A DNA stretch of 64,000 nt, from assembly GCF_900188035.1 (NCBI RefSeq), contig NZ_FZNN01000014.1:62001-126000 (forward strand). The letters run 5' to 3'. The position numbers and the translations under genes are program-made. Source of the stretch: Puniceibacterium sediminis (lineage in GTDB: Bacteria > Pseudomonadota > Alphaproteobacteria > Rhodobacterales > Rhodobacteraceae). Below are positions 53,125 to 62,305 of the stretch, piece by piece (position 1 is the stretch's first letter; every line of letters begins with the position of its first letter). Below the pieces are notes generated by a model. The model worked only from the letters and a program-made list of their open reading frames with translations, did no database searches and was not told the DNA's origin.

Positions 53125-54147
53125 ATGAAACCTACACTCCTTGCACTCGCTCTGATCCTCTCGACGGGCACTGCAATCGCCGCACAAGATGTCGGCCTTG
53201 TCGAACAGACGATAGCGGTTCCCCATCATGCTCAGGATATGCAACTGGCCGTCATGTTCCCTGCGGCGGGTCAGCAACAGACCATGTTTGCTGAAAATGC
53301 GGTGTTCTACGGAACGCCGGTGGTCAAGGACGCCGCGCCCTTGCCCGGACGACACCCGGTCGTTCTCCTCTCGCATGGCTGGGGGGGAAATTACGCGCGG
53401 ATGGCCTGGCTCAGCGCGGGGCTGGTTGCGAGAGGGGCAATCGTTGTCGCCGTAAATCATCCAGCCAGCACAACCACCGATCTGGATTTCGACACCGCAT
53501 TCCACCATTGGACCCGGGCACAGGACCTGTCCGCCGCGTTGGACCACGTTTTGCAGGATCCCACCTATGCCCCCCTCATTGACGCCTCACGCATCTACGC
53601 CGCAGGCTTTTCCTATGGTGGATGGACGGCGCTTTCCCTTGCGGGCGTCAGGGGCAATCGCGCAGGCTTTTTCCACTATTGCGAAGCTGCGGGGGCCGGC
53701 TCACAGTTTTGCGCCGAACTGGCTGCGGAAGGTGTCGACATCACGGCAATCGACCAAGGCAAATATGAGGCATCCTACAGAGACCCCAGGATCAGTGGCG
53801 TCGCAGCCATCGATCCCGGGCTGACCTGGGATCTTGCCCCCGAGGATGTGGCAGATGTGACTGTCCCGCTCCTGCTTGTCGGGCTGGGCGAAGGGGCCGA
53901 CAGGCTCAATGCAACGGACACCAGCACGACAGGCAGCAATTTTGCGGCATTGGTTCCGCAGGCTTCTGTCAGGATCATCGCCCCCGCGATGCATTTCTCG
54001 GCACTCGGCCTGTGCAAACCCGCAGGCGAGGCTATTCTGATCGAAGAACATGACGACCCTGTCTGCACCGACCCGGTGGGAACAAACCGCGCCCAGGTGC
54101 TCGACCAAATCATCGACGCCTTGGCGGATCACTTTGAACTGAATTGA
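53125..54147 (+). CDS. Secreted alpha/beta hydrolase (dienelactone-hydrolase-like)
   Basis: 340 aa. A 20-aa signal peptide ends AIAA before QDVG. HPVVLLSHGWGGNY is the oxyanion region and GFSYGGW holds nucleophile S163. C-terminal IAPAMHFSAL likely has the catalytic His. Cysteine pairs (HYCEAAGAGSQFC, GLCKP...DPVC) suggest disulfides and a periplasmic location. Substrate unknown. Probably controlled by the divergent AraC regulator. Confidence 0.87.
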   Translation: MKPTLLALALILSTGTAIAAQDVGLVEQTIAVPHHAQDMQLAVMFPAAGQQQTMFAENAVFYGTPVVKDAAPLPGRHPVVLLSHGWGGNYARMAWLSAGLVARGAIVVAVNHPASTTTDLDFDTAFHHWTRAQDLSAALDHVLQDPTYAPLIDASRIYAAGFSYGGWTALSLAGVRGNRAGFFHYCEAAGAGSQFCAELAAEGVDITAIDQGKYEASYRDPRISGVAAIDPGLTWDLAPEDVADVTVPLLLVGLGEGADRLNATDTSTTGSNFAALVPQASVRIIAPAMHFSALGLCKPAGEAILIEEHDDPVCTDPVGTNRAQVLDQIIDALADHFELN

Positions 54148-54262
54148 TCCACGCAATTGGGGCATCTGTTTTTCAAACCCCAGATGCCCTTATGCCATGC
54201 AAGTTCCGGCCTGCTTGGCCTCCCTGCAAAATGACAATGCAACGACATAGCCGCAGTATGCT

Positions 54263-54748
54263 TCACTCTTCGGGTGGCAAGTGCCGGATTTCATCAGAAA
54301 AACTTCGCAACAGGCGTGCGAAATCCTTTACTTCGCGCTCTTCCCAATTGGCAAAAACCGTTTGGGCGATCCGCTGCCGCGCCGCATCGATCCTGTCGGT
54401 CACAGTACGGCCCTGCGCCGATAACACCGCTTCGCGCACCCGATGATCCGATGCTGAAGAACGGCGTTCGATCAGGCCGAGTTTTTCAAGTTTCCCCAGC
54501 TGGCGGCTGACGGTCGTGTGGTCGCGCCCAGAGCGTTCCGCCAGTTCCATGACACCCACCGGACCAAAATGCTGCACCCCGACAAGCAGCGGAAACAGTG
54601 CCCGATCAAGCCTGACCCCGGCCCGGGCAAGCATCTCATCATCCCGCTGCGGTCGGTTCATCACACTGATGATTTCGACCAGTGCGGCATGAATCTGACG
54701 TATCTCTTCAGGCATACGTGCATCTTGCACGTTGTTTTCATCTGGCAT
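54263..54748 (-). CDS. MarR-family regulator
   Basis: 161 aa. FPLLVGVQHFGPVGVMELAERSGRDHTTVSR is the HTH region and LEKLGLIERRSSASDHRVREAVLSA the wing. Start ATG 54748; 17 upstream codons are rejected. Divergent from a DUF4405 gene with a palindromic site between them (54764-54780). Confidence 0.9.
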   Translation of the reverse strand: MPDENNVQDARMPEEIRQIHAALVEIISVMNRPQRDDEMLARAGVRLDRALFPLLVGVQHFGPVGVMELAERSGRDHTTVSRQLGKLEKLGLIERRSSASDHRVREAVLSAQGRTVTDRIDAARQRIAQTVFANWEEREVKDFARLLRSFSDEIRHLPPEE

Positions 54749-54763
54749 AACAGATCTCCAATT

Positions 54764-54780
54764 ACGTGCAAAATACACGC
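54764..54780. promoter_or_regulatory. MarR-type operator candidate
   Basis: A CGTG-N7-CACG inverted repeat in ACGTGCAAAATACACGC lies 16 nt upstream of the MarR start and 78 nt upstream of the DUF4405 start. Confidence 0.5.
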
Positions 54781-54857
54781 GAATCGACCGACTTGGCAAA
54801 GCGAAGTTTCCCGCCCCGCTACCAGATCGGATCCGTCACGCAAGAGGAGCAGATGAC

Positions 54858-55370
54858 ATGCTAACCACTATTCCCCTCCGCCGTTGGGCAACCCCGCTGA
54901 CCATCGGGTCTTTTCTCCTGATGGCGGGAACGGGTATTTCGATGTTCTTTGACTGGAATCCGGGTCTGGTGACGGTCGTCCACCAGTGGTTTTCATGGGC
55001 GTTCCTGATCGCGGCCGTCGCCCATGTGGTGCTCAATTTCAGGCCGTTCAAATCCTATCTGAAATCGGTCTGGGGGCGCGCCAGCATCGCAATTTTTGGC
55101 GTTCTGCTGATCCTGTCGTTCTTTACCTGGGGATTGATCACCGGCCCGCAGATGAAGGATCGGATCGAACATTCACTTGTTGTGGCGCCTATTTCCGCAC
55201 TTGCGCAAGTCGCGGTCGTCCCGGTCGATGAGCTTCTTCAACGGTTCGAGGCAAACGGTTTCGTGGCTACGCCTGATGAATCCATCCACGATCTTGTCGT
55301 CAGATACGGAGGAGACGAGAACTTTCCCCTCGCGATCGTGTTCCTGCCCGAAAGAGTGTCCTCCCCTTGA
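54858..55370 (+). CDS. DUF4405 membrane protein
   Basis: 170 aa. Three or four helices with the DUF4405 pattern WATPLTIGSFLLMAGTGISMFFDW, VHQWFSWAFLIAAVAHVVLN (conserved His). The C-terminal soluble part (RFEANGFVATPDESIHDLVVRYGGDE) is longer than the core domain. ATG 54858 has GAGGAG. The histidines could bind heme, but this is unproven. Probably regulated by the divergent MarR. Confidence 0.83.
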   Translation: MLTTIPLRRWATPLTIGSFLLMAGTGISMFFDWNPGLVTVVHQWFSWAFLIAAVAHVVLNFRPFKSYLKSVWGRASIAIFGVLLILSFFTWGLITGPQMKDRIEHSLVVAPISALAQVAVVPVDELLQRFEANGFVATPDESIHDLVVRYGGDENFPLAIVFLPERVSSP

Positions 55371-55883
55371 AATGCTGAACAGTAGACGAATGGCACAAAT
55401 GCCAAAGCTGCGCTGCGGCGTCACGTGGCTCGGTCAATGACTCGTCAGGGCCGTTCGCACCCTGTCAGGAGGCCTGCTGCCCAGATTTTGCAACGGTCGC
55501 TTCCTGCGCATTCCTGCTACACGCTACTCGGGCGTCGGCACAGCGCAGGCACAAGGCATCCACGCCCCACTCGCTGAGCGGCAGTCCGGGCCAATTATGC
55601 TCGCGCATGACTTACATGCACCCAACACCACATCTAGCCCCCCGAAATCCGCCTCTTCTGACTGGCCGCGGACTACGGCCTCAAACCGTCCGAAAATCCC
55701 CGGCCATACGGAAACCATACGCCACCCATACGGTTTCCATACGTTATCCAGCCCGCCCTGTGTGACAGGCACCACAAAAAGAGGGGCGTCAACCCGCCGA
55801 GCCTTTTCATGGATGGACGCACCAGATACGGTATCCGCCAACGCTCCACCGCCGAACATGTGGACAGGATCAAGGGTACTTCA
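55371..55883. other. Long intergenic region upstream of mipZ
   Basis: 513 bp with no plausible gene; ORFs here lack family features and conflict with each other. It holds four CCATACG repeats at 55704-55743. Confidence 0.4.
55704..55743. repeat. Four CCATACG heptamers at 11-bp spacing
   Basis: CCATACG starts at 55704, 55715, 55726 and 55737, each followed by a different 4-nt spacer (GAAA, CCAC, GTTT, TTAT). A weak fifth in-phase copy (CCAGCCC) is at 55748. Seven-bp repeats with 4-nt spacers match the layout bound by OmpR/PhoB-family response regulators. Confidence 0.75.
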
Positions 55884-56693
55884 TTGGCACACATCATCGT
55901 TGTCGGGAACGAAAAGGGCGGTGCGGGCAAATCGACCGTTTCCATGCATATTTCCACTGCTCTCGCCAGAATGGGCCACCGCGTCGGTGCGCTCGACCTT
56001 GATCTGCGGCAGAAAACCATGGGCCGGTATACCGATAACCGATTGAAATTCCTCGCTTCTGAAAACCTCGATCTGCCCAGCCCGACCTATATCGAACTGC
56101 CCGAAATCGACGCCGCGACGCTGCAACCGGGCGAAAATGCCTACGATCTCCGCCTCACAGCCGCCGTTGAAACGCTCGAAAAAACGTGTGATTTCATACT
56201 GATAGACTGCCCCGGCTCTCACACCCGCCTCTCTCAGGTCGCCCATTCGCTCGCCAATACGCTGGTCACCCCGCTGAACGACAGCTTTGTGGATTTCGAC
56301 CTGCTCGCCCATGTGGATTCCAGCGGGGACAAGATTTTGGGGCCGTCCGTCTATTCCGAAATGGTGTGGAATGCCAGACAGTTACGATCACATGCCGGGC
56401 TGAAACCCATCGACTGGATCGTCCTGCGCAACCGTCTGGGGGCGCAGAACATGGTCAACAAGGCGAAGATGGAAAAGGCGCTCGAGCGTCTGGCCAAGCG
56501 CATCGGTTTCCGCATCGCCCCGGGTTTCAGCGAACGTGTTGTTTTCCGTGAGTTATTTCCCCGCGGCCTGACCCTTCTGGACCTCAAGGATGTCGGTGTA
56601 AAGCAGCTCAACATTTCGAACGTCGCCGCCCGGCAGGAAATGCGCGAACTGATCAAGGCGCTCAATCTTCCGGGGGTCACGGTCAACTTCTGA
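55884..56693 (+). CDS. mipZ: Division-plane positioning ATPase MipZ
   Basis: 269-aa ParA/MinD-type ATPase that forms a gradient from the pole and blocks FtsZ, taking the place of MinCD in alphaproteobacteria. The deviant Walker A NEKGGAGKST (9-18) has signature lysine K11 and K16. The motifs LDLDLRQKTMGRYTDNR, PLNDSFVDFDLLAHVD, DWIVLRNRLGAQN and VVFRELFPRGLTLLDL are diagnostic. The start is TTG 55884 (LAHIIVVGN); upstream codons are not conserved-looking. An array of CCATACG repeats lies about 145 bp upstream. Confidence 0.93.
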   Translation: MAHIIVVGNEKGGAGKSTVSMHISTALARMGHRVGALDLDLRQKTMGRYTDNRLKFLASENLDLPSPTYIELPEIDAATLQPGENAYDLRLTAAVETLEKTCDFILIDCPGSHTRLSQVAHSLANTLVTPLNDSFVDFDLLAHVDSSGDKILGPSVYSEMVWNARQLRSHAGLKPIDWIVLRNRLGAQNMVNKAKMEKALERLAKRIGFRIAPGFSERVVFRELFPRGLTLLDLKDVGVKQLNISNVAARQEMRELIKALNLPGVTVNF

Positions 56694-56821
56694 TCCTCTG
56701 GCGGATCAATCGGAACTGCCGCACAGGATTGGCCCCGGAACAGATGCCGACTAGGCTCGCATTCAAAGACCGGATTCGCTGCGTACCAACGCAACGGTAT
56801 GACCATCAAAGGAGTCCCCCC

Positions 56822-57601
56822 ATGGCCGCCCCATTGAACCGCTTCAAAGCCTCACTCGCCAAGGGAGAACGCAGCATCGGCTGCTGGATGGGTCTGTGCG
56901 ATCCCTACCTGGCCGAGGCCACTGCCCGTGCCGGGTTTGACTGGGTGCTCATCGACGGAGAGCATGCCCCCAACGATCTCGCCGCCATTGCCCGGCAGCT
57001 GCAGGTACTGGATCCCCACACCTCGCCCATTGTGCGCCTGCCAATGGGTGAACCCTGGCTGATCAAGCAGGTGCTGGACGCGGGCGCGCAGACGCTGTTG
57101 ATTCCCATGGTCAATTCGGCCGAAGAGGCGCGCGCGCTGGTACGGGCCATGCGCTATCCGCCCGAGGGTATCCGGGGCATGGGATACGCCTTGGGCCGCG
57201 CATCGCATTTCGGTACGGTCGAAGATTACGCCGCCACAGCGAACGACCAGATGTGCCTGATTGTGCAGGTCGAAACCCGCGCGGGACTGGATGCGCTCGA
57301 CGATATCCTGGCGGTCGAGGGCGTCGATGCGGTGTTTGTCGGGCCCGCCGATCTGGCCGCCGACATGGGCCATACCACCAGTCCCAACGCGCGCGAAATG
57401 CAGACCGTGGTTGCCGAAACCCTGCGCCGCATCGCTGCCTCGGACAAGGCCGCCGGCATCATCGACTTTTCCGACGACGCGCTGGCACAGCACTTTGACA
57501 ATGGCGCCCAGTTTGTTGCCGTCGGCGCGGATGTGGTATTTCTGGCCCGGGGGCTCAGGGCGCTGGCCACGAAATGGCAGGATCACATCGCCGGATCGTA
57601 A
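56822..57601 (+). CDS. HpcH/HpaI-type aldolase
   Basis: 259-aa class II aldolase family that cleaves 2-keto-3-deoxy or 4-hydroxy-2-oxo acids to pyruvate and an aldehyde. DWVLIDGEHAPND (catalytic His region), VQVETRAGLDALDDI (metal Glu) and FVGPADLAADMG (metal Asp) are clear. ATG 56822 has AAAGGAG. Single gene; substrate not readable. Confidence 0.92.
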   Translation: MAAPLNRFKASLAKGERSIGCWMGLCDPYLAEATARAGFDWVLIDGEHAPNDLAAIARQLQVLDPHTSPIVRLPMGEPWLIKQVLDAGAQTLLIPMVNSAEEARALVRAMRYPPEGIRGMGYALGRASHFGTVEDYAATANDQMCLIVQVETRAGLDALDDILAVEGVDAVFVGPADLAADMGHTTSPNAREMQTVVAETLRRIAASDKAAGIIDFSDDALAQHFDNGAQFVAVGADVVFLARGLRALATKWQDHIAGS

Positions 57602-57636
57602 GCGTTTGTTAACCCGGATCCGGGCCAAATGGCGGG

Positions 57637-58041
57637 ATGAAATATGCCTGGCTCCTGCCAATTCTGCTTCTTGTCGCCTGCAACACCGGCGGCCCCGGTT
57701 TTCGCGGCATCGAACCCGTGAAGAAAGAGGTGGATGGCAGCCGATTCCTGTTGCGCATCAAAGGTCAGCTGGTCGAGGCGATCCGCACCAACCCCGAAGC
57801 CTTTCCCAAATTTGAAACCGTCGCCCGGAAGGCCGGCATCGCCGCGCATGAACGGACCGGCTGCATCCCGCACTGGATCCGCGGCGACGCGGCGGTGATG
57901 GTCATCGGCCTGTCCTGCAACGGCGCCAAACCGCCGCCAAAACCCAAACGCAAGGCGCGTTTCTCCTGCGATATCTATGACACCTACGCCGCGCCCGCCC
58001 GCAACATTCGCGATCTCGGGCTAGAGTGTTACCGGTCCTGA
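57637..58041 (+). CDS. Small hypothetical lipoprotein
   Basis: 134 aa. Lipobox LLVAC gives lipidated C15. The rest has four further cysteines (GCIPHW, LSCNGAK, FSCDIYD, LECYRS) and a basic PPPKPKRKARF stretch. No family recognised. Convergent with the next gene, overlapping by 13 nt at the 3' ends. Confidence 0.78.
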   Translation: MKYAWLLPILLLVACNTGGPGFRGIEPVKKEVDGSRFLLRIKGQLVEAIRTNPEAFPKFETVARKAGIAAHERTGCIPHWIRGDAAVMVIGLSCNGAKPPPKPKRKARFSCDIYDTYAAPARNIRDLGLECYRS

Positions 58042-58493
58042 TCCAGACTCTTTTCGAAGAACAGGCTCGCCGGAGATTCTTCGTAGGCACCAAACGGGCC
58101 GCTGGGTAAAAACCCTCGCGACCGGTACAGCCGCGCTGCGGCATCCAGCCCCGTGCCTGTTTCCAGCCTGAGCCATGTCAGCCCCTCGCCCCGCGCCACA
58201 CCTTCCAGATGCGCAAGCAAAGCCTGTCCCACACCCCGCCCCCGCGCGCCGGGGTCCACGAAAAAGGATTTTACCTCGCCATACCCCTCTGCGCGCATCA
58301 GCGCGACACAACCAACCGCCTGGCCGCCATATGCGGCCAGATACAGCGATATCGCGGGCACGCATAAGGCGTCGAGCCCCAGAAAATGGTTGTCTTCCGG
58401 CGCGAACATTTTCCGCATCAGGGCGTGGCTCTGTTCCAGTAGGCCCACAGCCTGCGGATCACGGGGGGATACGGTTTCTATTGTCACGCTCAT
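58029..58493 (-). CDS. GNAT-family acetyltransferase
   Basis: 154 aa. VKSFFVDPGARGRGVGQALLAHLE holds the acetyl-CoA-binding loop (RGRGVG), and LRLETGTGLDAAARLYRSRGF is the family C-terminal motif. ATG 58493 follows AGGAGG. Distinct from the RimJ-like GNAT trio. Substrate unknown. Confidence 0.88.
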   Translation of the reverse strand: MSVTIETVSPRDPQAVGLLEQSHALMRKMFAPEDNHFLGLDALCVPAISLYLAAYGGQAVGCVALMRAEGYGEVKSFFVDPGARGRGVGQALLAHLEGVARGEGLTWLRLETGTGLDAAARLYRSRGFLPSGPFGAYEESPASLFFEKSLDQDR

Positions 58494-58673
58494 AGGAGCC
58501 TCCTGGAAAATCAACCCCGATCTTGGTCATTCCCCTGCCAAAGACAATATCAAAACCACCCAATATCTTGTGGATAAGCGCCCTGCAGAAACCAGATAAG
58601 GCGCAATCCCGTTGACTCTGCGCGCCTGAAACCCGCAGAATGTGCATCAAACCCTGAATCACAAGGCCTTCCT

Positions 58674-61600
58674 TTGCAGTTCTCCAAGCTCAGATTGACC
58701 GGCTTCAAAAGCTTCGTGGACCCCACCGACCTGATCATCGCTGACGGGTTGACCGGAGTCGTCGGTCCGAATGGCTGTGGCAAATCGAACTTGCTGGAAG
58801 CCCTGCGCTGGGTCATGGGCGAAAACCGCCCCACCGCCATGCGCGGCGGCGGGATGGAGGATGTCATCTTTGCCGGGACCTCGTCTCGCAATGCCAAGAA
58901 CTTTGCCGAAGTCTGCCTGACCATCGACAATTCCGAACGGCTGGCCCCTTCGGGGTTCAACGAATCCGACCAGCTGGAAATCGTCCGCCGCATCACCCGC
59001 GACGTCGGATCGGCCTACAAGGCCAACGGCAAAGACACGCGCGCCCGCGACGTGCAGATGCTGTTCGCCGACGCATCGACCGGCTCGCATTCTCCGGCAT
59101 TGGTCCGGCAGGGCCAGATTTCCGAGTTGATCAACGCCAAGCCCAAAAGCCGCCGCCGCATCCTCGAAGAGGCGGCCGGCATTTCCGGCCTGTACCAGCG
59201 GCGCCACGAAGCCGAACTGAAACTGAACAACACCGAAGCGAACCTGCTGCGCGTCGATGATGTCATCGAACAATTGGCCGCGCAGCTGGCCACATTGGCC
59301 CGACAGGCGCGTCAGGCCGCCCGCTATCGCGCCATCGGCCATGACCTGCGCAGTGCCGAAGGCCAGTTACTGTACCGCCGCTGGCGCGAGGCCGAGGAGG
59401 CACGGCTGCGCGCCGAAGAGTTGCTGCGTGGCATGACAGTCGAAGCAGCCCGCGCGGAAACCGCCGCTCGCAATGCCGCCAAAGTACGGGCACAAAGTGA
59501 CGAGGCCCTGCCCCCGTTACGCGAGGAAGAGGCCATCGCCTCGGCCATCCTCCAGCGGCTGACCGTCCAGCGCGACACGCTGTCGGATCAGGAAAAGCGG
59601 GCCGTTGACGCGATTGCAACCCTGCGCCGCCGCATCGACCAGATGACCAACGACATGGCGCGCGAAACCGGCCTGAATCACGACGCGATCGAAACGATCG
59701 AGCGGCTGGAGTGGGAAGAGCGCGAACTGGCCAAGGCCGCCGAGGGGCACGACGAAAAACTCTCTGACACTGCCGAGGCCGCCTCTGAAGCCGCCAGCGT
59801 GCTGCAGGAACGGGAAGACGACCTCACGAGGATGACCGAGGATGTCGCCCGGCTTTCCGCGCGCCACCAGTCCGCCCACCGTTTGCTCACCGACGTCCGC
59901 AAGACCCTGCAGCGGAGCGAGGAAGAGGCTGCCCGCGCCCGCACCGCAGCCAAACAGGCGCAGGAAGTGCTCGCGAACGCAGACACCGGCATGGCCGAAG
60001 CCGAAGCAAAGGCAGACGCCGCGCAGGCCGCGGCGAGCAACGCCGAAACCGTGCTGGCCGAGGCGGAAACCGCCCGTGCCGATACCCAATCCCAAGAAGC
60101 CGACGCCCGGGCCGAACGATCTGAAGCCGAAGGCGAGGCCAACGCCCTGCGAGCCGAAGTCTCGGCCCTTAGCCGCCTGCTGGACCGCGATACCGCCGCG
60201 GGTGGCCAAATCCTCGACCAGCTGAAAGTGGCGCAAGGCTATGAAAAGGCGCTTGGCGCCGCCTTGGCCGACGATTTGCGCGCGCCCCAGGTCGAGGCAG
60301 AAGGCCCCTCTGGCTGGGCGATTTTGCCCGCCTATGATGTCTCTCAGCCGCTGCCCGATGGCGTCACGGCGCTTGACCAGCATGTCTCGATTCCCGGGGT
60401 TCTGGAACGCCGCATGAGCCAGATCGGCCTTGTCGATGCCGCTGACGGCCCGCAACTGCAGCCATTGCTGAAACCGGGTCAACGGCTTGTCAGCGTCCAG
60501 GGCGATCTTTGGCGCTGGGATGGCTACCGCGCCTGGGCCAAAGATGCACCTTCGGCCGCCGCCCTGCGTTTGGAACAGCGAAACCGGCTGGAGTCGCTGA
60601 AACAGGAGATGACCCGCGCCACCGCCCGGATGGAGGGTGCCCGCGGCGCGCACGAGGCGCTGACCGCCCGCCTTGCCGACCTCACCCGCGCCGACAAGGC
60701 CGCCCGTGACGCGCGACGAGAGGCGGACGCCGACCACACCCAGGCCACCCGCGCCGTGTCGCGCGCCGAGGCCGACCGCAACATGGCGATGAGCCGCCTG
60801 GAAAGCCTTGGCCTTGCCGTGTCGCGGCATGAGGATGAGGCGACACAGACCCGCAGGCAACTGATCGATGCCGAGCGCGCCATCGCCGATCTAGGCGATC
60901 TCGACGCGGCGCGGGGCGAGGTCGAGGACATCAAGATGACAGTCGAGGCCGCGCGCATGACCATGATGGCGCGCCGCTCTGCCCATGACGAACTGCGCCG
61001 CGAGGGCGACGCGCGCAAGGCCCGCGCCCAGCAGGTCACCAAGGATCTCAGCGGCTGGCGTCACCGTCTGGAAACGGCCAAGACCCGTGGCGCCGAATTG
61101 CAGGACCGCAAGGCCGCAGCCGAAGATGAACTCGAAGAGGCCGCTGCCGTCCCCGAAGAACTGGCCGAAAAGCGCGAAGAACTGAACGACGCGATAGCAC
61201 AGGCCGGGACTCGCCGCGAAAACTCTGCCGAAGCACTGACCGCCGCCGAAACTGCCCTGCGCAACGCCATAACGGCCGAACGCGATTCTGAACGCGCCGC
61301 TTCTGATGCCCGCGAGGCGCGCGCAGCTGCTCAGGCCCGCGCCGAAGCCGCGCGTGACACCGTTCTTCAGGCAACCCAGCGCATCGCCGATGATCTTGAG
61401 ACGACGCCCGAGAAGCTGCTGGAAATGCTTGGCACCAACCCCGAAGACATCGCCTCCTCTGACGAGATCGAGGCGCAGGTGAACATGCTCAAACGCCAGC
61501 GCGATGCTCTGGGGGCCGTGAACCTGCGCGCCGAGGAAGATGCCCGCGAGGTGCAGGAAGAGCATGACACGCTGGTCACTGAAAAGACCGACCTCGAAGA

Positions 61601-62129
61601 GGCGATCAAGACGCTCCGGTCGGGCATCTCCAGCCTCAACCGCGAAGGGCGCGAACGGCTTCTGACCGCGTTCGAGCAGGTGAATTCCAACTTTCGCCTG
61701 CTCTTTACCCACCTCTTCAACGGCGGTGAGGCGAACCTGGTGATGGTCGAATCCGATGACCCGCTTGAGGCCGGTCTGGAAATCCTTTGCCAACCTCCGG
61801 GCAAGAAGCTTTCGACCCTCAGCCTGCTGTCGGGCGGTGAGCAGACGCTGACCGCCATGGCGCTGATTTTTGCCGTATTCCTTGCCAATCCCGCCCCGAT
61901 CTGCGTGCTGGACGAGGTCGATGCCCCGCTGGATGATGCCAATGTCACCCGTTTCTGCGATCTGCTGGACGAGATGTGCCGCCGCACCGACACACGTTTC
62001 CTGATCATCACCCACCACGCCGTGACGATGAGCCGGATGGATCGTCTGTTCGGCGTCACCATGCAGGAACAGGGCGTCAGCCAGCTGGTGTCCGTCGATC
62101 TGAAGCGGGCCGAAAAGCTGGTCGCCTGA
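58674..62129 (+). CDS. smc: Chromosome segregation protein SMC
   Basis: 1151-aa condensin ATPase that loops and aligns DNA. Walker A GPNGCGKSN (31-39) is in the N-terminal head, long coiled coils follow with a hinge around 510-630 (ILDQLKVAQGYEKALGAALA, SGWAILPAYD), and the C-terminal head has signature LSLLSGGEQTLTAMAL and Walker B ICVLDEVDAPLDD. The start is TTG 58674 (QFSKLRLTGFKSFVDPTDL); no ATG fits. Together with mipZ it gives this region a chromosome segregation/division theme. Confidence 0.95.
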   Translation: MQFSKLRLTGFKSFVDPTDLIIADGLTGVVGPNGCGKSNLLEALRWVMGENRPTAMRGGGMEDVIFAGTSSRNAKNFAEVCLTIDNSERLAPSGFNESDQLEIVRRITRDVGSAYKANGKDTRARDVQMLFADASTGSHSPALVRQGQISELINAKPKSRRRILEEAAGISGLYQRRHEAELKLNNTEANLLRVDDVIEQLAAQLATLARQARQAARYRAIGHDLRSAEGQLLYRRWREAEEARLRAEELLRGMTVEAARAETAARNAAKVRAQSDEALPPLREEEAIASAILQRLTVQRDTLSDQEKRAVDAIATLRRRIDQMTNDMARETGLNHDAIETIERLEWEERELAKAAEGHDEKLSDTAEAASEAASVLQEREDDLTRMTEDVARLSARHQSAHRLLTDVRKTLQRSEEEAARARTAAKQAQEVLANADTGMAEAEAKADAAQAAASNAETVLAEAETARADTQSQEADARAERSEAEGEANALRAEVSALSRLLDRDTAAGGQILDQLKVAQGYEKALGAALADDLRAPQVEAEGPSGWAILPAYDVSQPLPDGVTALDQHVSIPGVLERRMSQIGLVDAADGPQLQPLLKPGQRLVSVQGDLWRWDGYRAWAKDAPSAAALRLEQRNRLESLKQEMTRATARMEGARGAHEALTARLADLTRADKAARDARREADADHTQATRAVSRAEADRNMAMSRLESLGLAVSRHEDEATQTRRQLIDAERAIADLGDLDAARGEVEDIKMTVEAARMTMMARRSAHDELRREGDARKARAQQVTKDLSGWRHRLETAKTRGAELQDRKAAAEDELEEAAAVPEELAEKREELNDAIAQAGTRRENSAEALTAAETALRNAITAERDSERAASDAREARAAAQARAEAARDTVLQATQRIADDLETTPEKLLEMLGTNPEDIASSDEIEAQVNMLKRQRDALGAVNLRAEEDAREVQEEHDTLVTEKTDLEEAIKTLRSGISSLNREGRERLLTAFEQVNSNFRLLFTHLFNGGEANLVMVESDDPLEAGLEILCQPPGKKLSTLSLLSGGEQTLTAMALIFAVFLANPAPICVLDEVDAPLDDANVTRFCDLLDEMCRRTDTRFLIITHHAVTMSRMDRLFGVTMQEQGVSQLVSVDLKRAEKLVA

Positions 62130-62172
62130 TTGCCGGCCATGATTAACCACACCTATCCCGAAAATCTGGCTG

Positions 62173-62200
62173 CAAGGTTTTCTTAACACCCCTCCGATAA
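62173..62200 (+). promoter_or_regulatory. Sigma-28-like promoter for the DUF1217 gene
   Basis: CAAGGTTT (62173-62180), a 12-nt spacer and TCCGATAA (62193-62200) match the flagellar sigma-28 pattern TAAAGTTT-N11-GCCGATAA at 6 of 8 and 7 of 8 positions. The DUF1217 gene begins 106 nt downstream. Confidence 0.5.
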
Positions 62201-62305
62201 GTACACGGACACACGAGGACTCTGTTCTGCGTGCCCCGAACAACGCGAATGACGGAGGCAGAAGTCCCATCCTGCGCGGTAGGTCTTTCAGGAATCGGAG
62301 ATTTC

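Noticed and set aside
55524-55859. 111-codon minus-strand ORF upstream of mipZ
   Set aside because: It conflicts with the phased CCATACG array, has no domain features and no ribosome site.
59517-60860. 447-codon minus-strand ORF opposite smc, and a 459-codon one at 60891-62270
   Set aside because: Both are shadow frames of the high-GC coiled-coil gene, with no recognisable domains.
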